A stretch of DNA of 64,000 bases from Phoenix dactylifera (Eukaryota > Streptophyta > Magnoliopsida > Arecales > Arecaceae): positions 490,001-554,000 of the forward strand of contig NC_052404.1 in NCBI RefSeq assembly GCF_009389715.1, written 5' to 3'. Made by a program: the position numbers and the translations under genes. This document shows, piece by piece, positions 11,199 through 23,700 of this stretch (positions are counted from its first letter, which is position 1; every line of letters starts with the position of its first letter). Under the pieces are notes generated by a model that did no database searches, was not told the origin of the DNA, and was given only the letters and a program-made list of their open reading frames with translations.

Positions 11199-12639
11199 AA
11201 TGAAATAGAAATTAGTGACTGCAATTATTTATGTTCCCTCACATTCTCGTTCCTGCCGAGGGAATCTAGGGGCGAATTTTAGATCAGTTTGTCCATGCTC
11301 GCTAAAGTAGCTCCTAGAGGTAAGCAATGGCATCTTCCTGAGATGGCAGCGACACTACACTGTTCACATAAACTATTATACACTAATTCATGATTCTCAC
11401 AAGTATTTTTCAGGGATAAGAGGTCGAGTCGAAGCTGGAGGGATGCACATTGGAATTTTTCATACATTTTTTCTCATTTTATTTTTCTCTTGCTATATCA
11501 GATGAGCAGAAAATTTAGCTTCAGAATGAATTAAGAGCGTTCATGGTACAAGCAGCTTTCTTGTCGATCATTTCAGCATTCAATCCAGCATCAGGAGAAA
11601 CGACAAATCCTTTGATAAATTTTTAAATATATCCAAGCCTTCAATGATCAAGTGTCTCCATGTGAATCTTCTTGATACATTTCCTTTTGCTGTTGTTAAG
11701 CATTTAAAGGGACACTAGGAAGAGAAAAGCTTAATTCCCTTTTAGAAGATGTCATTTGGCATTTAATGTTGTTTTGATTGTTTTCTCTTAACCTTATTTT
11801 ATTTGATGTCCTTCGATATATAGATGTTGTGTTTGAAGACTTTGGATGGTACTTCAGCTTCATGCACCAAAAACAATTAAAAGATGGAGATGTACTTTAT
11901 TAATTATTTCAGCATCCACTTTGGGTGCTCTAACTCTGTTTAAGTAGTATCGTATAAAAGCTATTTGATTGAGCATACTACTGTCACTAGCCTTTTTTTT
12001 TTTTCTTGTTTGCTTTTATCAGCAAATGTTACTAGTGATGTTTTCTCCCAAGCTTCGGCACTTCTCTGGTTAATCTGGAAGGAGGAAAAAGAATGGAGTT
12101 AAAAGAGTATTTTCTTGGAAGAGGGCAGCCATGAAGGCATTGATGTTTTCTTGCCACTCTTTGGCCTTTTTTTCTGGGCAGTGAATTGGTAAGCTTCAAG
12201 AAAAAGAGAAGATGAATTTCTAGTTATTCGCACCTCTGTTTCTGATCTTGGGCACAGACTGGATAGAGGATCCTAGAGGTAAAATCTAGAGGGTAGATTG
12301 CATGACAATTCCTCTTCTTTTTGTGTCTTTTATATGCTATCCCGGAGAGTTACTGTTATATGTTCTGTTTTCTTTGGGGGTTGTTTTTATTCCTACACCT
12401 CTATTGCATGTAATTCAATTACAAGTTGCAATTAAAAATGCTGCAATTGAAGTAGCTGTTGCCAAAAATATTTCTATTTGATTTTCATAAAAATCCAACA
12501 ATTTTCTGAATTCCTATACACTATTTCTATTTTTTATATTATTTCTATTTATGTTATGTAAGCCTGCTTAGCTCAGAACTTAGAGCATGATCTACTAAAG
12601 TTACCTCCTTGGAAATAATGAACTCCCTTTCTGTTATTA

Positions 12640-12795
12640 TACTATAATAATTATCTTACTATTGTAATAATTATAATAAAATAATAATATTAATATTAAA
12701 TATTATTAAATTATTATAACAATAATTACTATATTAATTAAATCACAATGAAATAATTTGTCATTATAAATTAGATATATTATTATAATAATAGA
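12640..12795. repeat. A/T-only low-complexity block
   Basis: A block composed nearly wholly of A and T, with interleaved ataat and attat motifs that are partly self-complementary. No flanking target duplication was recognised. Confidence 0.5.
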
Positions 12796-15700
12796 CGTTT
12801 TATGTTAGCTTGCCTTTCTGATGGTAGGGAAGACACATCAAATGCTTGGTATCGTAGCTATATCTTCACCAGGGCAAGTAAACTAACGGTTAATGGCTAA
12901 CATGTGATATGGTAATTCATAATTGCTACCTCAAAAATGCAAATATTTGTCCTTAGGCCTCTTCTAATATTTCCTTCCTTTCTCATTCAGCATGCTCATG
13001 TCATTCTCTTTCTCTTTAATGCACGCCCTATGTTTTCTTCTAATTTTTGCTTAACTGGCCTTTTTGTTTGGAAATGGCAATGCTTTTGGGGCTCTCTTTA
13101 ATGAAGCTTGGAAGATTTCTTGTTCCAAATCTATGGCAATGTAGGGGGAATCTTCATTCGCTTACAAGTCCTGTTAATTAGTGGTTTGAACCATCCTTCT
13201 TTATTCAATTTTTCAGCATGTAAAGAGTCTGTTTTGAAATGTAATGGAGTTGATTTTTTCTCAAAATTTATATGTCCTCATATGTATTAAGTTCAGATAA
13301 TCTATCATATCATAACCAAGTTCACTTCAATAACTTAATTTTATTCAGAAATGTGTTATGTATCATAAAGTTAAATAATAGGATGTATTAAAATGACTAT
13401 ATGTTTAATTAGATTGGTCTGATGAGGGGGAAATGGGAGTAGATCCTATCATGGGGATTGATGTAGAAGCTTCTTTTCCTTCTATTTTATTGCTTGTGAG
13501 GGTAGGACTATGGCCATTAGGTATTATCCCAGCTGGTTTGCCTATCTTCTCATGTTCTAGTGTTGCTCAAAATCATACTCAAAATGACCAGCTGGTATTA
13601 AATCAAGCCAGCCAATATCTCGGCCACAGTTGTATTAAATCAAAACCTGAATCCGGACAGGTAGACTAATGGATTCAAAAGACAAAATCCAGCCTTAAAT
13701 TTTTCAATGACAACTTCGCTCCATAAGTGAAAGTGATAGAATTTTTTTTCAGAAATGTTTTATCAATTTATTTCCATATGTACTCATCACAAATTCGATT
13801 TTGCATCGAAAATATTCTTCAATCCTCCGTCTCATTTCCATTCATACGTACTAAATACATTACATATGTAGATTTGGCTGAAATTTCATATGATTCAGTA
13901 ACCAGGATATACATTTCATCATTGCTAGATTGATCCGTATAGTTCAATGAATAGTGAGTCAATAATAAGATTTTTTTGATAAACAAGAAACTTAAAATTA
14001 AGTTGCTCTAGAATGGAAATGAGGGAATGTATACTTGGATTTACTCCGATTCAATTTGAGAGATTTTGTAGATTCATTAATCAGGGCATCTCTTTGAAAT
14101 AGAACATTAGAGAAAGATGTTGTTTTTGCGACAGCAATAATTTTTCTTCATGCAAAATATGTTACATATTTAGAAATTACAAACTCAAATGAGTAAGACA
14201 CTCAAGAAATATGTTACGAAATTAAATTTATGGGTTACAAATTAACTTGGACCTAGGATTATAATGCTGGAGAAACTATATAGCAGTGGATTGTATATAA
14301 AAACCATTAAGAGAGGCTTGGTATCTGAAGTCTGGACTCGCCTGCTTTCCCTTACCCTCTTGTTACTTGATTCTTGATTCGCACAGCATCCTTCTCTTTA
14401 TAAAATACAACCCCCACTTTACTCCGTCTCATCTTTCACTCCTCATCTTCTTGCAACCAATATGGTGGTTGATTCTTCTAGGAGCATTCCCTTTTAGAGA
14501 GATAAAAAGAGATGAGGAAACCAAAGGAGTCTATGATCGTCTCTATTTCCTTTGTGCCATACCATCCGTACCTAAAATCCTCGAATGCATACTTTTGGAG
14601 TTCAAAATTTATGAAAATATTTAACCATGCAAATATTAAAAAACAAACCTCATAAACATAGTGGAGGTCTTCGAGGAGCATGAGCAATCCCTTTTTTTCA
14701 TTAAAAAAATCCTAACATCATAACTACTAGTCTTTTATACCAAGGTAACCCATGGGTCATATGATCCTTTATGACATACCCAACTCAAAACACCAAATAG
14801 CAACCAATAAAAGATAACATAAATACTTTCTTAACTTGATGCGTTAAGGCCTACAACGCTGTAAGAGAAGCTAATTTTGGAACTTCAGCTTTGCACTGCT
14901 CACACAAGCAATGCACTTCTATTTGATCATTATTTAACCAATGTCTATGCTTGATGATAACTTGAAAGTACGTTGAGTGACCTAAAAGGTCTGAGCAACC
15001 TGTAACGCCATATTTCTGACCAATAGTTTCTAGTCTACAAAGAAAGAAGGAGGTACCTCAAATTCTTGAGACAAATGAAACAAAAAGCTAGGATGTGAAA
15101 CCATTCTGGATCATTGTAATATGAAAATGTATATGAGAATGGAATATTTTAAATGCAGAAACATTAAAAGTTTTGCATTGTAATATTATTGCAATATCAT
15201 GTTTGATTGCTAAATTTAATTGTTAACTTTAAATAATTTGAAATCAACATGAAGCACAACAAGTGAATTTTTCCCGGAAGGTTTTACCTTTTCCTTTGTT
15301 GTTTTTTAGTGGTTAAAGTTATATAATACTGGTATACAAAAGAGAGCCCCTCATGTGGGACTTCTATTGTTTAAGACTTCTACTGTTTCACTGTTAATTA
15401 TGGCTGCAATATAAGAGCTAAGATAACAGTTAGTGCCCCTTAATGACATTATCATGCTCTTGATTCTTCTTTCTCCAGAAAATAAAAAATATTAGAATTT
15501 TTTTGTTAATCATCACTATTATGAATCCCAGGGGAAGGAAGGAAGACCTTGATTCTTGGCAATAGGGTCATTGCAGCAGCCTTTTCCAATCAGGCTTCCG
15601 CTGTAAAGAATGGGTCTGGAATAATTTAGTTTTAAACTTTAGAAAAACTCGCTTGGTTCGCAGAAAGAGAAAAAAAAATATGGTCAATCAAAAAATAACA

Positions 15701-16514
15701 AAATGGCTTATACTTGGTTAGAAGTTCCAAAGAAAAGAAAAAAAAAAGTTATCTTTCTATGAAAATAAGTTTCCTACCACCTATAAAAACTAGAAACTTA
15801 TGTGAGACATGAGAAACCAACTTTATTGAATCAAGATAAAATTTTGTTTTCGAAAAATGCCCTTAGTTAATGGTTTATATCTTTTTTTTTTTCTCTTGTA
15901 GTCAATTTATTAAAAATAAAAAATATTTTAGAAAATATATGCACAATCAAATATAAGTTATCTCATACTTTCTATACTATTTTTTCATGGCCAACCAAAT
16001 ATGCTAAAATTATTTTTTAAAATCTAATATAAGTAGATGTTGGCTTTTTATAAAATATATTCTAGTATGATGGAATTCTTCCATGACCCAACAAATCCTG
16101 AAGGAGGAGATACGGTGAGAAGCCCAGATGGCCTTAGAACTAGCAAGTCCATTGCCTTGGTTTCAAGAGACTGGGGAAGATTGAGGAATTTGGTGGGTGG
16201 AACCAGCAAGTAACCTTCTGGGATTCTTAAGATATGTGATATCTGTATCTCTTAAAACCGAGAGAGAGAGGTTGAAGGGAATCCGTCGGGCACTCTCTCT
16301 CCAACAACGCGAAGACAAACCGCGCCAAGACAAAACTTCGGGAATATAGCCGTTGCCAGAGCCGTTTCACGGGCTTGCTTGTTCCTCCTCCTTCAAACTC
16401 AAGCCTAAACCCCTGCGTGTTACCCCAAAAAACCCCCAACCCCTATGCTCTCGCTTGATTACTAGAACAACATTGTAGTTCTCCCCACCAACTTCCTAAC
16501 AACCGAAAAAAGCA

Positions 16515-17831
16515 ATGGCAAGAAAAGTAGAGGCATCCACTTCTTTCTTAGCTCTCCCTTTTGTTCTGTTACTGCTTTCCCTTGCCGCAGGTAAGAACTA
16601 GAATATCTAGTCTTTTTTTTTCTGGAATTCTTATAGCCTTCTTTTCTCATTCATATGTCACATTTGTTTGATAAGAAAAAAAAAAAAGATTTTGGGTGGC
16701 TGCCTACTTCTTTCTTCCGCCTATATCATCTAATATCAGGGTATTTCATGGTATTCCTACTTGAGTTTTTCTTGCATTAATCCAGTTTAGGGTCTTCCAT
16801 TCTTCCTTCTGGTGATTCTTTAATTTTCTATTCATACAGATGCTAGCACTCGAAGTGATACTAGGATTCTCTCTTTTACTTTTTCCACTGCTTTCTTATT
16901 TCCAGTTCAAAGGGGTTCATAAGTTGCATTTTTTATATTTTATTTTGTAGTAATTTCATCACTTTCACATTCAGATTGGGATATGCAAGAAGGTTCTCGA
17001 TTGAGACATGATTCTTTGGTCCTGAAATATATCTATAGCGCTTACAAGGAATGTCTTAAATTATTTCGTTTCTTTCCCAAAAGTTCCATCTGCGAGCTCT
17101 CTGTTTCTGACCTTAACGACGAGCTCATGCTATATTGAAACTTTCTATTTTACCCGATCGTTATCTAGTTCAAATTAGATAGTGAATTAGTTCCAATTCT
17201 TAGTATGTTATTCATTCATGTTAATGTTACTTGGTACCTCGTATCAGCAAAAAGAAATGTAACTTAGTACTTTGGATCTCACAGGGGGAGCTGCTGCATC
17301 ATCACAGGGACAGGTAAATCTCCAAATCCTTGCAAGTTAGCAAAATGTTTTGTGTCTAAAGGAAGCACTAAAAAAGTTTTGCAGTTAGTAAGATGAAAGA
17401 AGACATTGATGTGCAATGGATTTTGTTTTGTTGTTGCAGAGAACTTGGTGCGTGGCCAAACCTTCATCCGATGAAGCTACTCTGACTGCAAACTTAAACT
17501 ATGCTTGCTCTCAGGTGGATTGCAAGGTACTGCAAAGGGGCTATCTTTGTTTTTACCCGGACAACCTCATGTCTCATGCTTCAGTTGCTATGAACCTCTA
17601 CTACCAAACCCGAGGCCGGAATTACTGGAACTGCCACTTCAAGAATTCTGGGCTCGTCACAATAACAGACCCAAGTAAGTTTCCAATTCCATGTACTCCA
17701 AGTTCACCTCTCCACTCTGATTCACCTAACTCAAGATTTGATCTTTTTCTTTCCCTCAATTTGAGTTGCTAATAATTCCAGAATGTGTTTCCCTTGTAGG
17801 TTTTGGAAGCTGTAATTATGCATATTATTGA
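16515..17831 (+). CDS. Secreted single-X8-domain (CBM43) protein, four exons
   Basis: I assembled exons 16515-16590, 17285-17313, 17440-17674 and 17800-17831; all introns are GT-AG and phases match (372 nt, 123 residues plus stop). Exon 1 encodes a signal peptide (MARKVEAST then a Leu-rich core ending SLAA). Exon 2 is a short Ala/Ser/Gln linker. Exons 3-4 encode one X8 domain, about residues 37-120, starting TWCVAKPSSDE with YACSQVDC, GYLCFYPDN, NYWNC and GSCNY, which supplies the six conserved cysteines. X8/CBM43 domains bind beta-1,3-glucan (callose). The protein stops four residues after CNY, so no GPI-anchor signal is seen and it is probably a soluble apoplastic protein, unlike GPI-anchored plasmodesmal callose-binding proteins. 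It resembles short Arabidopsis X8 proteins of about 110-125 residues; a closer match cannot be named. Confidence 0.93.
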
Positions 17832-20737
17832 CGAAGACGGCAAATTCTCAACTAAATTGAGCTGCAAATTGCTGGATTTTGATTTAGCTGTCTAAACCTT
17901 GTTGTTATCTGCAGCATAGTATTTCTTGGATATTCCCAAATGCTTGCCTTAATTTTTGGTGGTTTCTGCATTATGATATCTCTTGGATAGTTGCAAGTAT
18001 TGCAATTAATCAAAAATTTCTGCCCTCATCTTTCATGCTATCTCTACCCATTTTTCTACTTCACAAATGGTGGTTTTTAGTCATGGGAAAGAGGCAAGCA
18101 GTAATTTCAAATTTGATTTTGGTTTTTCAGAGCAGTGGAATGGATGATTCTCACATTGGATACTTTTGGACAACAAGGCATTCCCATTCAAAACTTTGAA
18201 GTTTAAATCTAAAATTCGAGAACACGCTTCCGTTCTAAACATCAAACTGAGATACAAAGCAATAGTCTACATATGTTCTTCAATGGAGATTGTACTAGAT
18301 AATGAGGTGCTACCCAAGCCTGTAAATATTTGTTGGAAGATCACGTCCTACATTAAACTATCTCGTAATCCCGCATGCATGGATGCTGCTTGTCTCTCTA
18401 TAAATATGTGAGATTATTTTTATTTTCCTAAGCAAATTAGAATTGAATTGAATCATGTATATAGATCAATTTGATTATGTCGAAGAAGGGAAAAAGTGGG
18501 AACATACATGCAAGTGGGAAATAAAGGTGGGTTCATACCTCAAGACTAAATCTTGGCAAAATCCATACTAATTTTCTTCAGAAATTTTAGAGTCCATACA
18601 TTGAGACCGAGATCCCTAACCAGTGATTAATCCAAAGTTCTCAACACCATCACAGCAGCCATGTCCATTTGCCACTGAAGTTATGGTAAATATATGAAGA
18701 ACAATCATGTAAGTTAAATTCTTGTTTTATGTGCAGCAGGATCTCTAGTCTGTTTAGCCTAGGTTGCATACGTAGGCCAACAAAGTATGCCAAAGTTCTG
18801 ACGGGTTTTAAAACATTATTTCAAAACAAACAAGAATATTAGAAAATACGTTAAAAATATGAATAGTTATGGGAAAGTCAAAAGAAAGAACAAGTTTTTA
18901 TTATTTTTTTCTTTAGTTTTTATGAGATGATTTAATGATAACCAAGCATAAATGGAGAATCTCTCTTTCTTTAATATTTCCTATCTTTAATCCTCTGTAT
19001 GAAAAAAATAAATAAATAAATATGAGATATGATCGTACAATAAGGTGATTTTGATAAGATAAGTAAATTCTTCATCCACTAGGAGACCCAGTTCTGACTT
19101 TTCCATTCTTAAGTTCTCATGCTCCTGGGTGGACCAGGCTTATGTTTCATCTTCCTTCCAATTTATTTTACTTTCTAACTTTTTGAGCAAGTCCTACACA
19201 CGTGATGTGGAAGCTGCCGATTAAAAAAAAAAAAAAAAAGTTCTTATGCTTCCTCAAAACATTTAATCGGCGTTCTAGCTTTCCTAGAAAACTCTCACAA
19301 GAAACCTGTTTGTCCGCAACCATGGACAGCCAGTGAGGATCTCGGAATGTTGCAATGTTTTGTCTCCCAATAGACTCTCCGAATCCTACAATTATTGGAG
19401 CGTGGGGGGAGCAGTAGCGATCTCATAATTGAGAGACTACAATGATTCATTACATAACGTGCAACACATCAATTTTCTCCCTGCAACATTAAAAAACAAA
19501 CGGAGTTTGTTAGCAATAGATACCCCATTTTTCTACTCAAAATCCTGCGAGTATTTTGTTGCTGCCCACCTGCTCAAAACAAGGTTACATAGCAATCCAT
19601 GTCTGCAGAAAAAATTAAGAAATCCCTCAACTTGGATTTACTAGACTACCGTGGTAAACCATAGAGGTGAAAATAGACAATATAATATTCATCTGAATCC
19701 ATTTCATATCCAAATTGGTATATAAATAGAAATATGAACATCTAATTAATATCCATATTTGTACCTATATCCGTAAAAAAAAAAAGGATATGGATAAACT
19801 ACTCAATTCGTATCCGAATATCCAATTATATTTGTAACCCTATGTACTTTTATATAGCACTCATAAATTTTTAATAAAAATATATAATCACATTAATATA
19901 CTATTAAAAAAATATACTATCTATTTAGTAATATTTTTAATTTATGATCATAAAATTTAATTATCTACTTATATCCATTTTTATATCCATATTTTTCGTA
20001 TCAGATTTGTAACTATATTTTTTTAAAACAAATATGCATATGAATTTTTACATCCAAGTTTTCTTCATTCGTTAAATATAGATATGAATATACCGATCCA
20101 TATCCAATTCAGTTTCAGCCCTAGTAAACCACCGTTTTATAAGACCAGCTGATAAGAAAACTGCTTGGTATATAACAGTCTTCAATGACAAAATCCTCAG
20201 ATATTCTCGTATAATATGGAGAACACACATCCCACTTGCTATATAGCTTGGCTGGGCACTGAAGGCTATATGAAAACCCCTACAAAACTTAAAATAGCAA
20301 AATCATGCACAGGCCCTGATAGCAATCAGCAACTTACCAAGCTCCATAGCACATCCAACAGTGTTACCAAGATCAATAAAACATTTTACTTTGTTTTCCA
20401 CATTCAATATGAGGAATGTTAATATCAGCAATATCAAGGTTGCATATACAGTCTCCTCTAATTGACGATGTGACCCCACTTAGCTATCGCCACGTTGGAA
20501 TAAATGGAACAAAAGTTCCTTGGTAAAATGGAGAAATGACAAAAACCCTGTGATCTCAGGCATGTCTGAATCTAGCACTAATACACACCCTTTCATCATT
20601 AATAACAAAATTGTCATACTAACCAGAAAGTGGGAGAAAGCATATGTTGTAGCAGGATCTGCACCTTCTGATGACAGTTGATAGACTGAACATGCTGCTG
20701 TCATCATCAAGATCACCTCTTTTACTAAATTAAATCA
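17832..20737. other. Intergenic region between the X8 gene and the P5A ATPase 3' end
   Basis: This holds the 3' UTR of the X8 gene on the left and, at about 20480-20737, the probable 3' UTR of the ATPase on the minus strand. In between is AT-rich DNA with a hAT-type MITE at 19662-20123 and a poly-A run near 19224-19240. The ORFs of 60-80 codons have no domain evidence. Confidence 0.55.
19662..20123. mobile_element. hAT-type MITE with 8-bp target-site duplication
   Basis: A 462-bp AT-rich element is flanked by a perfect 8-bp direct repeat gtaaacca (19654-19661 and 20124-20131). Its ends are imperfect inverted repeats, tagaggtgaaaat at the left and the complement of tagggctgaaact at the right (10 of 13 match). 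The 8-bp duplication and the YARNG terminus are hallmarks of hAT transposons. There is no coding capacity. The interior is full of atatcc and related words on both strands. Confidence 0.8.
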
Positions 20738-23700
20738 TTACAAACGCTTCTTCTCAAGGGCAGCTGTTGCCTGCTTTTGTCTCCTCTTCCATGCTGGCAT
20801 TTTGCCTGGGAACGCCCACCTCAACAGCCTCTCCCACCCATAACAGCCCAGAAACATGAGGGCAGCCCATAGCATCAGCTTATCCCTCATGCCATCTGGC
20901 AGCGGCTCAAGTTTCAGCCAGTCATTCAGATCCCTAAACAAATCCGAAGTGATCACTGTGAAGAAACCTACTGCAGCAAATAATGCATACCGGAAAGGCT
21001 TGTTTTCTGATATACTCTGGTTAAATGGGTGGCCCATGTAGTTCACAGCAAAGGTGGCAACCTGGATCATCATGTTCACCATATAAGACACAGTGTTCAC
21101 AAGGTTTGGGTGGAAGTCAGAATCTGGTTCGATGCATTCCTCCGGCATGTGCTTCGAGGCTTCATTAACAGCTGAAATTAGAAAGAAGAGGTGTATAGCA
21201 AATTGGCCAAGCAGGGAGAGGAGGACATAAGCACAAAAGATGTTGGGATGGGGCCTAGCAGCAGAAAGTGTCTGCAGAGGGCGAGCATGGGAGATGAAAA
21301 GGAAGAAAGCAGCGGTAAAGACCCCACTGATGGTAGCCTGGATATCTCCTAGCTTGACACCATCCAGGTACATGACGCTCAAGACATAAGCTGTTGCAAG
21401 GCAGTTCAGGCCAAGAATCTTGAACATCTGGAGTGTTGTCACAAGGGTACTCCGACCTTGACGAATGATATCAAGGGTGGGGGCAACTGAGGCATGCTTC
21501 GCTGTGAAAGGCGATGCCATAGAGGCATCACCAAGCTTAACAATTGGTGCTGCACGACCGTCACCCTCTTCATTCATCTCATCTAACATCTTTTTCAGCT
21601 TCTGACGCTGTTTGTCAGCTGCAGAGAGGTGGCGGTTGTTTGGCGTCCCTACAGAGCTGTTAGGGGGCGCAGCAGAATGTGATGATTCAGTCATGGGCTT
21701 GGGCTTCTTCAATTTTCCTGATTTACTTTCAAGTTTGGATGTCTGTGAGGATGAATCTCCTGTTTGAGATGGTGGTACAGCATTCAATAGAGCAATGCCT
21801 ACATGAGCCTAAACATTTGAAAAAAAAAAAATTGGTTTAGGTCAGACAAAAATGAGAACTAACTTATATGCTAATTCACAGTGGTGATATTTTCATAACC
21901 CGTTAGTACAACACGAAATGCAAAGCAAATCCTGAGCAACACGACCAAAGAAGAGCACAACTTAAAGCAGAAAGCTTGGCCCCGATAGGTTCTTGAGAGA
22001 TATCACTCGCAGGCCACGACAGCAATTGTAGCTTTAGTAAGAAAACCATGGATATAAAAATTATTCCATCAATCAAGCTCCATAATGTGACAAAAAGAAA
22101 AGGCAGAAGATTAAATGGTAAAGCCAGCATTAAAAGACTCACTAATAGCAATCCAGGAACCAAGGACATAAAAATGTGGCCATATCCAAATAAAAGAAAA
22201 TCTATTTGTTGAGGTTCTAATCCTAAAAGCATCCCAAGCGCCCCTGGCAAAAAGAATAAATTGCCTAACTAAATTATAGCAACAAAACCGAGTATATATA
22301 AGACCTGAAAAAGGAAACAAAGCAATATGATTTCTAACCTAAGTCCGTTATGGACAGTCTCACAAGGCCCGGCCACCACAAAAATTTATTGTTCAGTTTA
22401 TGATTACTGAATGATAAAAAAGATTAAGGATCATATTCATCTTCCCCATAACTCCTATGTAATTTTATGTATACAAATTTATGATCACAGATATGAATAA
22501 GAATTTGTCATTCCAAAGTTTGAGCCAGACAATGATTTTAAGTTTGAAACTTATGTTTAAGGTAGTGGGAAACAAGAGATTTTACCTGCTTCAGTGCCCC
22601 AACATCATTTGTTCCATCTCCACACATCAATGTCATCCTACCAACTGTTTTGAAAGTAGTCAAGATAAGTTCTTTCTGTTCAGGAGCAACTCGTGCAAAA
22701 ACCTGAAAGCACTCAGAGTCATAAAAATCTATACTTTGATAAGTTTGCATGGCAATTACCATATTAATATAAAAATCCTACTAACCTTAATGTAAGGGAT
22801 GACTTTGAGAACAGCCTCGGTCCGCTGTAGCATCTCAAAGCAGTCTCCACCTATGCAAAGATCATGGGAATCTGACAATTCTTCCACCTCGTTCTCACTG
22901 TAGACACAATTAACTTCTAAGTATTATAATTTAAAGATAACCGATGTCATATCTTGGAAAGGTCATAGCTTTGGCTCCAGAAAAACTGGTAGTGATTAAA
23001 CTAAATAAAGAACAGAAACAAGATACTCAAGCAGATGAGAAGAAGACACATAAAACAACACGCACAAAATCAACTATTGGATACTTGAAAAATATAAGCT
23101 ATCGTACGTGAAACACCACATTTTTAAGGATTCTAGAAGTGTCGACACTTTAGGACACAGCACAATGTGGTTGAACTCTTTCATTTTGAAGTTCCTGCTG
23201 AAGTCAGCAAAAACGGCTGCCACTTGACACTTTTGAAGTGCCATGTAGAAGACACAGTTTCAAGTGCTGCACACTTTGCGTCATTATGTTTTTGGGTATA
23301 GAATTATCTTGGTTAACTATCAATTCAAGTATTTTAACATATATTAAGTAATCTTAGATGAACCTAAAATTTTACTTAAATTACTCACTACCATTTTGTT
23401 TGTTAGATAGCTTGTATCTCTCTCTTCTTCCCCTCTTCAGTTTATCTTTTATGGGCAAGCATCAAAACTATGGCTTATATGTCTGCACAAGTACGCGTGT
23501 CCCAGTGCCTAGAATTTTCAAGGCTACCATGTCTGCACTTGAGGATACCAGACATCAGGCATTCATGCCAAGGGTTGAGGTAATATTGAATATAAGCAGC
23601 TTGCACTGAATACCTATTTACTAACAAGAGTAGAACTTTTACCTGTAGGGAGTTATATCAGTTTCATCAGGTGAAACCCATTCAAAACCTTCACCAGTTT

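Larger units (their letters stand above)
11142..16514. other. Intergenic region between the NLR gene and the X8 gene
   Basis: About 5.4 kb of AT-rich DNA. A (TC)n(AC)n microsatellite sits at about 11172-11198 in the likely 3' UTR of the NLR gene. A block made almost only of A and T with taataat and attatta motifs spans about 12640-12795. ORFs here are short (under 90 codons), lack recognisable domains and have weak composition, so none is called. The stretch 16230-16514 is less AT-rich and probably holds the promoter and 5' UTR of the X8 gene. Confidence 0.55.

Noticed and set aside
13433-13933. Two plus-strand ORFs of 68-78 codons
   Set aside because: AT-rich, no recognisable motifs and no context; chance ORFs are expected at this length.
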